Source: Pseudobutyrivibrio sp. (GTDB taxonomy: Bacteria; Bacillota_A; Clostridia; Lachnospirales; Lachnospiraceae). From it: a DNA stretch of 11,481 nucleotides. Shown one piece after another: positions 1 through 5,579 of the stretch (the stretch's first letter is position 1; every line of letters starts with the position of its first letter). Below the pieces are notes generated by a model. That model was not told the origin of the DNA and did no database searches. It was given only the letters and a program-made list of their open reading frames with translations. Position numbers and translations under genes: made by a program. The stretch is from positions 1 to 11,481 of the forward strand of contig JAILNO010000058.1 of the NCBI GenBank assembly GCA_024691465.1. The letters run 5' to 3'.

Positions 1-5
1 TATTA

Positions 6-89
6 TGCCGGCTGCGGGACTTGAACCCGCACGATGTTGCCACCAACAGATTTTGAGTCTGCCTCGTCTGCCAATTCCGACAAGCCGGC
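6..89 (-). tRNA. tRNA-Leu (anticodon CAA)
   Basis: Read on the minus strand this folds as a complete class II tRNA of 84 nt. The acceptor stem GCCGGCT (89-83) pairs with AGCCGGC (13-7), and the discriminator A is at 6. The anticodon stem GCAGA/TCTGT encloses the loop CTCAAAA, giving anticodon CAA, which reads the leucine codon UUG. A long variable arm (TTGGTGGCAA region), typical of tRNA-Leu, precedes a T arm of GCGGG/CCCGC around TTCAAGT. CCA is not encoded: the next bases are TAATA, after which the window ends, so its terminator or any co-transcribed gene cannot be seen. It lies downstream of lysA on the same strand but has its own promoter and is separated from lysA by a terminator. Confidence 0.97.
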
Positions 90-100
90 GTCCGAAAAAT

Positions 101-129
101 AGTATACTAAATACCCCTTTTATTTTCAA
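101..129 (-). promoter_or_regulatory. Promoter of tRNA-Leu
   Basis: On the minus strand a -35 box TTGAAA (129-124) and a -10 box TATACT (106-101) are separated by exactly 17 bases, close to the housekeeping sigma consensus (5/6 matches in each box). The predicted start near 94 is about 5 bases before the mature tRNA 5' end at 89, giving a very short 5' leader for RNase P. The -35 box sits in the loop and arm of an imperfect A/T-rich inverted repeat (116-126 against 132-141). Confidence 0.8.
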
Positions 130-156
130 CCAAAATAAAGGATTTTTTCAAAATAA

Positions 157-180
157 AATCCCGCCTAAACAGGCGGGATT
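157..180 (-). terminator. Intrinsic terminator of the transglycosylase-lysA operon
   Basis: A perfect 10-bp stem, AATCCCGCCT (157-166) against AGGCGGGATT (171-180), with a 4-base loop. On the minus strand it is followed by TTATTTTG and further A/T-rich DNA, and it begins 5 bases after the lysA stop codon. It insulates lysA from the tRNA-Leu promoter downstream. On the plus strand the flank is poorer in T, so activity toward lysA transcripts is the better reading. Confidence 0.9.
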
Positions 181-185
181 CTTCA

Positions 186-1451
186 TTATAATAAGCTGTC
201 AACTACGCCCATTCCTTCGAATGTAGCCAGGTAATTCTTAATGGTCTCAGGCTTCCTGATGAGCTGATAGCTGCCGTCCTCCTTGAGTAGCACCTCAGCG
301 CTCTTAAGCTTGCCATTGTAGTTATAACCCATGGAATAACCGTGAGCTCCTGTGTCATGAATGAAGAGCACATCTCCCATATCAATCTTAGGAAGCTTGC
401 GGTCTACAGCAAACTTATCACAGTTCTCACAGAGGGAGCCTGTCACATCATATACCTGGTCCTCAGGTGCATCTTCCTTACCAAGTACTGTCACATGATG
501 GTATGAACCATATACAGCTGGTCTCATGAGATCTACTGCGCAGGCATCCACTCCGATGTACTCCTTATAGATGTGCTTCTCATGGATTGCTGTAGTAACA
601 AGTCCACCGTAAGGTCCCATCATAAAACGGCCCATCTCAGTGAAGATAGCCACATCACCTAATCCTGCTGGTACAAGTACCTCATCGAATACCTGGTGAA
701 CCCCCTCACCGATTACGGCGATATCATTAGGCTGCTGGTCAGGTCTATATGCAATACCTACACCACCTGATAAATTAACGAAGCTAATCTCTATTCCAGT
801 CTGTTCCTTAAGCTCTACGATTAGCTCGAAGAGTGTCTTAGCAAGTGTAGGATAATAGTCATTAGTTACTGTATTAGACACTAAGAATGCGTGGATACCG
901 AACTCCTCTACACCCTTATCTCTAAGGATCTGGTATGCCTTAAAAATCTGCTCCTTAGTCATACCATACTTGCTGTCACCAGGGTTGTCCATGATACCAT
1001 TAGATAGCTCATATACTCCGCCTGGATTGAATCTGCAGCACATCTTCTTAGGGAAGTGTCCTACGCTCTTCTCATAGAAATCGATATGTGTAAAGTCATC
1101 TAGATTGACGATTACACCCAGGTCATCAGCATACTGAAACTCGCTGGCTGGTGTATCGTTAGATGAAAACATAATGTCATCATTCTTAAATCCTAACTCG
1201 TTAGAAAGTGCAAGCTCTACATAAGATGCACAGTCCACACCGCATCCCTCTTCCTGCAGAATCTTAAGGATAAATGGGTTAGGGTTAGCTTTTACTGCGA
1301 AATACTCCTTGAAGCCCTTATTCCAGCTGAAGGCAGCATTAACAGCTCTAGCATTCTCTCTGATTCCCTTCTCATCGTAGATGTTGAAAGGAGTAGGGAT
1401 TGTCTTAGTAATCTCTTGAATCTTTTCTTTTGTAACAAATGGGGTTTTCAT
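186..1451 (-). CDS. lysA: Diaminopimelate decarboxylase, variant-motif subfamily
   Basis: A 421-residue PLP-dependent fold-type III decarboxylase, predicted to convert meso-diaminopimelate to L-lysine in the cytoplasm, the last step of lysine synthesis. Visible landmarks are the PLP-binding lysine K54 in YFAVKAN, H187 in GIHAFL, the glycine-rich phosphate loop LSGGVGI (227-233), EMGR (272-275), DLMRP (307-311), the active-site block CENCD (341-345) and HDTGAHGYSMGYNYNG (365-380). Length is normal for LysA. Several blocks differ from textbook LysA: HAFLVS where H-x-HIGS is usual, EMGR for EPGR and CENCD for CES-x-D. This pattern is what I know from Lachnospiraceae proteins annotated as diaminopimelate decarboxylase. 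Start: the ATG overlaps the upstream transglycosylase stop as ATGA, with a GGAG element about 11 bases upstream, so translation is probably coupled. Related ornithine/arginine or carboxynorspermidine decarboxylases are alternatives but fit less well. Confidence 0.88.
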   Translation of the reverse strand: MKTPFVTKEKIQEITKTIPTPFNIYDEKGIRENARAVNAAFSWNKGFKEYFAVKANPNPFILKILQEEGCGVDCASYVELALSNELGFKNDDIMFSSNDTPASEFQYADDLGVIVNLDDFTHIDFYEKSVGHFPKKMCCRFNPGGVYELSNGIMDNPGDSKYGMTKEQIFKAYQILRDKGVEEFGIHAFLVSNTVTNDYYPTLAKTLFELIVELKEQTGIEISFVNLSGGVGIAYRPDQQPNDIAVIGEGVHQVFDEVLVPAGLGDVAIFTEMGRFMMGPYGGLVTTAIHEKHIYKEYIGVDACAVDLMRPAVYGSYHHVTVLGKEDAPEDQVYDVTGSLCENCDKFAVDRKLPKIDMGDVLFIHDTGAHGYSMGYNYNGKLKSAEVLLKEDGSYQLIRKPETIKNYLATFEGMGVVDSLL

Positions 1452-2131
1452 AGATAATTCATCTCCGCTAATGTATTTTTTAGTACTTCACAATTCTCTG
1501 TCTCAGGAAGGTTAGCAAGTAGATTCTTAAGGTCCGCCTCAATCTCCTCCTTAGAGGCTGTACGGGAAATATAATTAGCGTATGGCACATCGGCTCCTCG
1601 CTGCATTATAGCCTTAATATTCTTAACATAGTTCTGAGTCTCCTCGTATGGTGGTACGCCATCATACTGATTCACCACTGTACTGCCTGCATTGTATGCG
1701 GCCAGTGCCTTCTCCACATTACCACTGTATTCCTCAAGCTTCTGTGAGATATACTTAGCCCCCGCCATGATATTGTCATAGGCGTCAAAGGGATGCTCGA
1801 GCCCAAGCTCTGTGGCAGTCTCAGGCATAATCTGCATGATGCCCATAGCACCAGACTTGCTGACAGCATCAGGATTGAAGCCTGACTCCTGCTGTGCCAT
1901 GGCTGTAAGTAGATCATAGCTGACGCCGAACTTCTGGCTGGCTTCAATAAATATATCCTTATAGGATGTAGCTGTGGAAATGGTATCTGCCACTGTGGCT
2001 GTGTTAAGTGCCTTCTGAAAAGCACTGCTATTATTGCCTGCCACCTTAGCTGCAGAAGTACTAGAATCTGGTCCCTCAATCACTTCTTCATAAGTAACTA
2101 CTGAACCTGGAGACACTACCGAAATTTTCAT
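1448..2131 (-). CDS. Lytic transglycosylase (SLT domain) without signal peptide
   Basis: A 227-residue protein with a goose-type/Slt lysozyme-like domain at about residues 57-178, which cleaves the MurNAc-GlcNAc bond of peptidoglycan. The catalytic glutamate is E82 in AQQESGFNP. Other family motifs are SGAMGIMQIMPETA (93-106), AYNAG (145-149) and NYVKNI (167-172). The first ~50 residues are polar, rich in Ser/Ala/Thr/Val, and contain no hydrophobic signal or membrane segment; the C-terminal ~40 residues are acidic and helical-looking. Export is therefore unexplained; a non-Sec route such as the flagellar apparatus is possible, but no flagellar gene is present here. Start: ATG at 2131 with AAGGTG 7 bases upstream. 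It is the first gene of a two-gene operon and overlaps lysA by 4 bases (ATGA). Confidence 0.92.
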   Translation of the reverse strand: MKISVVSPGSVVTYEEVIEGPDSSTSAAKVAGNNSSAFQKALNTATVADTISTATSYKDIFIEASQKFGVSYDLLTAMAQQESGFNPDAVSKSGAMGIMQIMPETATELGLEHPFDAYDNIMAGAKYISQKLEEYSGNVEKALAAYNAGSTVVNQYDGVPPYEETQNYVKNIKAIMQRGADVPYANYISRTASKEEIEADLKNLLANLPETENCEVLKNTLAEMNYL

Positions 2132-2152
2132 ACTCTTTCACCTTGTAATTCC

Positions 2153-2181
2153 TTGACAATGCCACCCAACTTTGATATCCT
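2153..2181 (+). promoter_or_regulatory. Promoter of tRNA-Thr
   Basis: A perfect -35 box TTGACA (2153-2158), a 17-base spacer and a -10 box TATCCT (2176-2181). The predicted start is near 2188, about 14 bases upstream of the mature tRNA. The short leader contains a 6-bp inverted repeat CTTGCT/AGCAAG (2186-2191 and 2197-2202) reaching the first tRNA base. Confidence 0.8.
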
Positions 2182-2201
2182 TTTTCTTGCTGAACAAGCA
2201 A
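2172..2201 (-). promoter_or_regulatory. Weak candidate promoter of the transglycosylase-lysA operon
   Basis: On the minus strand TTGCTT (2201-2196) and TATCAA (2177-2172) are spaced 18 bases apart, with the start predicted about 34 bases before the transglycosylase ATG. It lies back to back with, and physically overlaps, the tRNA-Thr promoter; both -10 boxes use the GATATC at 2174-2179. The match to consensus is modest. No long leader and no lysine riboswitch fits between here and the gene. Confidence 0.3.
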
Positions 2202-2273
2202 GCTGGTGTGGCTCAGAGGTAGAGCACTTCCTTGGTAAGGAAGGGGTCACGGGTTCAATTCCCGTCACCAGCT
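2202..2273 (+). tRNA. tRNA-Thr (anticodon GGT)
   Basis: A 72-nt class I tRNA. The acceptor stem GCTGGTG (2202-2208) pairs with CACCAGC (2266-2272), and the discriminator is T at 2273. The D stem GCTC/GAGC holds the loop AGAGGTA. The anticodon stem CTTCC/GGAAG encloses TTGGTAA, giving anticodon GGT, which reads ACC and ACU threonine codons. The T arm ACGGG/CCCGT encloses TTCAATT. CCA is not encoded; the tRNA runs directly into C and a T6 tract (2275-2280) followed by A/T-rich DNA, which probably ends transcription. Confidence 0.97.
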
Positions 2274-2341
2274 CTTTTTTATTTCTCTGATTTATTTAGG
2301 AACACTTTACCATAATAAAGTAACCTTGTAAACCGATTTTG

Positions 2342-2376
2342 TACAATTGATTCTTAATTATATATAAGGAGGCATT
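2342..2376 (+). promoter_or_regulatory. Likely -10 region and ribosome binding site of the M42 peptidase gene
   Basis: TACAAT (2342-2347) is a good -10 box, but no clear -35 box stands 16-18 bases upstream (AGTAAC is poor). A start near 2354 would give a leader of about 23 bases. A strong AAGGAGG (2366-2372) lies 4 bases before the ATG at 2377 and fixes that start. A TTGTAC...TATATA pair at 2339-2366 was considered, but it would start transcription inside or past the ribosome binding site. Confidence 0.4.
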
Positions 2377-3414
2377 ATGGATACTAAGAGTTATGTTGAT
2401 TACATGGTTGATGAGACAGTTAAGATTCTTGACATCGACAGTCCTACAGGCTTCACTGCTACTGCTGCCAAGCATCTCATGGCTGAGTATGAGCGTTTAG
2501 GCTATCATCCTACACTCACCACTAAGGGAGGCATCCTGGTGGACTTAGGTGGTAAGGATACAGCTGATGGTCTATTAATCGAGGCTCATATGGACACCCT
2601 AGGTGGTATGGTATGCAAGATTAAGGATAATGGTAACTTAGAGCTTACTCCTCTAGGCGGGTTCAATCCTAACAATGGCGAGTCAGAGAATTGCCGTATC
2701 TATACTAGAGACGGTCAGATATATGAGGGTACTTTCCAGCTCAATGATGCTTCAGTTCATGTCAATGATGACTACTCATCTAAGACTAGAGAGTTCAAGG
2801 GTATGGAAGTAGTTATTGATGAAGAAGTTACTAGTGCCGATGATACTAAGAAGCTTGGTATTATGATTGGTGATATCGTAGCTTTTGAACCACGTACCCG
2901 TGTTACTAAGTCAGGCTACATTAAGAGCAGATTCTTAGATGACAAGCTATCTGTTGGTATCCTATTAGGTCAAGCTAAGTACCTAGCTGACAATGGCATC
3001 ACTCCAGACAGAAGGATATACCATCATATCACAGTATATGAGGAGGTAGGTCACGGTGCTTGCGGTACAGTTCCTGAGGGTGTTACAGAGATACTTTCTG
3101 TTGATATGGGATGTATAGGCGATGGCTTAGATTGCAGAGAGACTCAGGTCAGCATCTGCGCCAAGGATAGCGCTGGCCCATATAATTACGATGTGGTTTC
3201 TAATCTCATCAATACAGCTAAGAATCATGATATAGACTTCGCTGTGGATGTTTATCCACACTATGGATCCGATGCTGATGCAGCTCTCAAGGCTGGCTAT
3301 GATGTGAAGCACGGACTCATCGGAGCTGGTGTATATGCCAGCCACGGTTATGAGCGTTCTCACAAGAAGGGTGTGGAGAATACCTTCAAGCTCTTAATAC
3401 ATTATGTTCAATAG
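2377..3414 (+). CDS. M42-family metallopeptidase (glutamyl/deblocking aminopeptidase type)
   Basis: A 345-residue cytosolic aminopeptidase of clan MH, family M42 (PepA/FrvX/YsdC/TET group), predicted to trim N-terminal residues from short peptides using two metal ions. Likely metal ligands and catalytic residues are H71 and D73 (EAHMDT), the bridging D188 (RFLDDK), E222 and E223 (YEEVGHG), D243 (SVDMG) and H329 near the C-terminus (YERSHKK). The stretch between about residues 75 and 180 corresponds to the family's inserted beta-rich PDZ-like domain that drives dodecamer assembly. Full length with no signal peptide. It is monocistronic: the tRNA-Thr T-tract lies upstream and a bidirectional terminator follows. 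Substrate specificity within M42 cannot be read from the sequence; some M42 members were originally annotated as endoglucanases, which is not supported here. Confidence 0.92.
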   Translation: MDTKSYVDYMVDETVKILDIDSPTGFTATAAKHLMAEYERLGYHPTLTTKGGILVDLGGKDTADGLLIEAHMDTLGGMVCKIKDNGNLELTPLGGFNPNNGESENCRIYTRDGQIYEGTFQLNDASVHVNDDYSSKTREFKGMEVVIDEEVTSADDTKKLGIMIGDIVAFEPRTRVTKSGYIKSRFLDDKLSVGILLGQAKYLADNGITPDRRIYHHITVYEEVGHGACGTVPEGVTEILSVDMGCIGDGLDCRETQVSICAKDSAGPYNYDVVSNLINTAKNHDIDFAVDVYPHYGSDADAALKAGYDVKHGLIGAGVYASHGYERSHKKGVENTFKLLIHYVQ

Positions 3415-3430
3415 TTACTTTTTATAAAAC

Positions 3431-3460
3431 AAGGGATTTAACCAGACGGTTAAATCCCTT
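3431..3460. terminator. Bidirectional intrinsic terminator between the M42 and HD-GYP genes
   Basis: A perfect 13-bp stem (3431-3443 with 3448-3460, AAGGGATTTAACC arm) and a 4-base loop AGAC. It lies 16 bases after the plus-strand M42 stop and 5 bases after the minus-strand HD-GYP stop. The plus-strand tail is TAGTATTATA and the minus-strand tail GTTTTATAAAAAG, so neither U-tract is ideal, but the stem is strong and serves both convergent genes. Confidence 0.85.
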
Positions 3461-3465
3461 TAGTA

Positions 3466-4563
3466 TTATATGCATGCTCTGATATATAGATCTGTACGCT
3501 CTCTTAGATCCACGAACTCACCATTGTCCAGCTGTACCAGTGGACTGGATAGAGCATTCTTTTTAACTAGAGTAATCAAGCCTCTACTGTTATCTGAAAG
3601 GAGGACTCCTGTGCCAATATATGACTCGGCTATATTCTGAAGGAAATTCTGAAGAATACTCTGATCATACTTGGTCTGATCCTGCCTCTGGAACTGAGCA
3701 ATTACCTCGAATGGACATATGCCAGCTCTATAGCACCTATCTGCTGTCATAGCATCATACACATCTGTAATAGCAATTATCTTAGAATACTTGTTGATGA
3801 AATCCTTAGTCAGACCATAAGGATAACCACTGCCGTCATTCCTCTCATGATGCTGTAAAGCCGCCAGCTTAATACGCCTGTCTATTGGCAGATCACTGAG
3901 GAGATTGTAGCCTAAGAGTGGATGTTCAGCCATCCTTCCGAATTCCTCTGCATTGAGCTGTCCTGGCTTGGTAAGAATCTCCTGTGGAACAAGGGACTTA
4001 CCTATATCATGGTATAGACCACACATAGTAAGCACATCTAAATCCTTCTCATCGGTAATCCCCAGCCAGCTGCCACATACTCGAGATATGATAGCCACAT
4101 TGACTGAATGCTTGTAAGTATTAGTATCTAACTCCTGTATGTTAAGCATCATAGCCATAATCCCCAGGCCTGTGGAATGCTTATCAAATACTGTGTGTAT
4201 CTCCTTAAGGAGCTCATCATCCTTCAGCGGAGTCTGCTTATTGACGAAATCATATACAATCTGTTCCAACTGATTAGAGCACTTCTCATAAGCCCTCTTG
4301 AACTCAGCGAACTCCTGACTGTTCTTAATTCTCCAGGATTGAGTCTCGCCTATGAATTCATCTGGTGCATCGAATTGATACTGCTCAATTGCATCCTCTT
4401 CATCCTGTATCCACAGCTGCTGGATGCCATAGTAGCTCACATGTAAGAGCTGCTGCGCATTGATGGCAGTGCCACGCTCGGCCAGCACCTGTCCCTTGGG
4501 ACTGAGAATCTCCTCCGCCAGAATCATTCCAGGTTTTATTTCAGATACATTTATTTGTCTCAT
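3466..4563 (-). CDS. HD-GYP domain protein, predicted cyclic-di-GMP phosphodiesterase
   Basis: A 365-residue soluble protein predicted to hydrolyse the second messenger c-di-GMP. Residues 1-53 form the small N-terminal module often fused to HD-GYP proteins (SEIKPGMILAEEIL...GIQQLWI). Residues ~80-130 are helical linker, and ~140-315 the HD-GYP domain: H152, the HD pair H185-D186 in YHDIGK, H214 (EHPLLGYN), HHE 238-240, DGSGYP (243-248) with G250, and D267/D270 in ITDVYDAMT with RCYR (276-279). The C-terminal ~50 residues (GTGVLLSDNSRGLI...VDLRE) are the usual tail of this subtype. All catalytic residues are present. There is no membrane segment, receiver or GGDEF domain, so the input signal is unknown. 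The residue four before H152 is Asn, not the Glu recalled for three-metal members, so a two-metal site is my guess. Start: ATG at 4563 with AGGAG 5 bases upstream. The gene begins 20 bases past the nup operon terminator. Confidence 0.94.
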   Translation of the reverse strand: MRQINVSEIKPGMILAEEILSPKGQVLAERGTAINAQQLLHVSYYGIQQLWIQDEEDAIEQYQFDAPDEFIGETQSWRIKNSQEFAEFKRAYEKCSNQLEQIVYDFVNKQTPLKDDELLKEIHTVFDKHSTGLGIMAMMLNIQELDTNTYKHSVNVAIISRVCGSWLGITDEKDLDVLTMCGLYHDIGKSLVPQEILTKPGQLNAEEFGRMAEHPLLGYNLLSDLPIDRRIKLAALQHHERNDGSGYPYGLTKDFINKYSKIIAITDVYDAMTADRCYRAGICPFEVIAQFQRQDQTKYDQSILQNFLQNIAESYIGTGVLLSDNSRGLITLVKKNALSSPLVQLDNGEFVDLRERTDLYIRACI

Positions 4564-4582
4564 AACTACTCCTGATTCAAGT

Positions 4583-4615
4583 AAAAAAGGAAATGGGCGT
4601 ACTTGCCCATTTCCT
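4583..4615 (-). terminator. Intrinsic terminator of the nup operon
   Basis: An 11-bp stem, AGGAAATGGGC (4588-4598) against GCCCATTTCCT (4605-4615), with a 6-base loop. On the minus strand it runs straight into T6 (4588-4583). It lies 8 bases past the nupQ stop and is a textbook rho-independent terminator. It should separate the transporter from the HD-GYP gene, whose ATG is only 20 bases further on. Confidence 0.92.
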
Positions 4616-4644
4616 ATAATAGTTATCTAGCACCTTTATCGTAA
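4616..4644 (-). promoter_or_regulatory. Candidate HD-GYP promoter overlapping the nupQ 3' end
   Basis: On the minus strand TTACGA (4644-4639) and TATTAT (4621-4616) are 17 bases apart. The -10 box matches 5 of 6 consensus bases; the -35 is weak (3 of 6). It is the best candidate in the short region before the HD-GYP gene. The start would fall near 4609, inside the nup operon terminator stem. The alternative is that HD-GYP is read only by leak-through from nup or from a promoter deeper inside nupQ. Confidence 0.4.
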
Positions 4645-5576
4645 GGAATACCCTCTGCCTTAGGCGCACGAGAATTCTGTGATGTAAAGGCAAGTACGAT
4701 AAGCGAAACAATATATGGGAACATGTTGTAAACAGTTCCTGAAATTGGTAATGCATGTAAGAAGCCAATGCCCATGTATACGTTTGACAGTGATCTAAAC
4801 AGAGCAAAAAGCACTGCAGACCATGCAATACGCTCTGGCTTCCACTGACCAAAGATCATAACAGCCAGTGCAAGGAAACCTGCACCTGCAACACCATAAT
4901 CAAAGTGCCATGTAGAGTTAGCTGCTGCTATGTAGATAATACCACCGATACCGCCTAAGAAACCTGACATAAGTACGCCAGCGTATCTCATAGTGTATAC
5001 GTTGATACCTACTGAATCTGCAGCCTGTGGATGCTCACCACAAGCGCGCAATCTAAGTGCAAACTTAGTCTTGTAGAAGAATGTAATTGCAACGATTAGA
5101 AGAACTACTGCTACTACTACGAACCAGCTGAGCTGGAGACCACCGATGCTGAACATGAAAGCATCATGTCCTCTGACATAATCAAGCTTAGCAGAGAAAT
5201 CTGTACCGCCTGAACGAGCTGTATTGAAGCCCTTGATAATAACAGTTGCAGCTGCTGTAGCAAGCATATTGACAGCTGTTCCGATAAGTGTCTGATCAGC
5301 CTTGAAGTTGATACAAGCTACTGCAATTAAAAGTGACGAAAGCATACCAGCTGCTGCCGATGCAAGCAGTGTAAGTACCACTACTGTAAACTTACTAGCA
5401 TCTGCTGGTAGTAGAACCATAACCATGGCACCTGCCATAGCACCGAATACCATGATTCCCTCAAGTCCTAAGTTGATGATACCACTACGCTCTGAGAACA
5501 TACCTCCCAAAGCAACCAGGATAAGAACAGCTGAGAAAATGAGTGTGTATTGAATAAGTAATAAGAATCCTGCCAT
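4623..5576 (-). CDS. nupQ: Nucleoside ABC transporter permease (NupQ/YufQ type)
   Basis: A 317-residue polytopic membrane protein of the BMP-associated branch of the CUT2-like permeases; B. subtilis NupQ has nearly the same length. It would pair with the other permease to form the nucleoside channel. Family marks are SERSGIINLGLEGIM (28-42) after the first hydrophobic helix (6-24), and the cytoplasmic coupling loop LRACGEHPQAADSVGI (176-191) that contacts the ATPase. I count about eight to nine hydrophobic segments, including ~45-57, 64-90, 95-115, 150-167, 198-218, 229-243, 251-262 and 283-297. Last gene of the operon: 3 bases after the nupP stop, with AAGGAGG inside the nupP end and 8 bases from the ATG. 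A terminator follows within 8 bases. Confidence 0.93.
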   Translation of the reverse strand: MAGFLLLIQYTLIFSAVLILVALGGMFSERSGIINLGLEGIMVFGAMAGAMVMVLLPADASKFTVVVLTLLASAAAGMLSSLLIAVACINFKADQTLIGTAVNMLATAAATVIIKGFNTARSGGTDFSAKLDYVRGHDAFMFSIGGLQLSWFVVVAVVLLIVAITFFYKTKFALRLRACGEHPQAADSVGINVYTMRYAGVLMSGFLGGIGGIIYIAAANSTWHFDYGVAGAGFLALAVMIFGQWKPERIAWSAVLFALFRSLSNVYMGIGFLHALPISGTVYNMFPYIVSLIVLAFTSQNSRAPKAEGIPYDKGAR

Positions 5577-5579
5577 CTC

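Noticed and set aside
116..148. Plus-strand intrinsic terminator (A/T-rich stem then T6)
   Set aside because: Only two G-C pairs and a bulge, with no plus-strand gene upstream; better read as tRNA-Leu promoter DNA.
5..226. Plus-strand open frame of 73 codons across tRNA-Leu and the lysA terminator
   Set aside because: It covers a tRNA antisense strand and a terminator hairpin, has no ribosome binding site and its product resembles nothing.
2132..2201. Lysine riboswitch in front of the lysA operon
   Set aside because: The space between the tRNA-Thr gene and the transglycosylase ATG is about 70 bases, far shorter than an L-box, and no matching structure is seen.
6..2273. A mobile island bounded by tRNA-Leu and tRNA-Thr
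   Set aside because: No integrase, no tRNA-derived direct repeat and only two housekeeping genes lie between them; the tRNAs simply flank the operon.
2339..2366. TTGTAC-16-TATATA as the promoter of the M42 gene
   Set aside because: Its transcript would start at or after the AAGGAGG, leaving the mRNA without the evident ribosome binding site.
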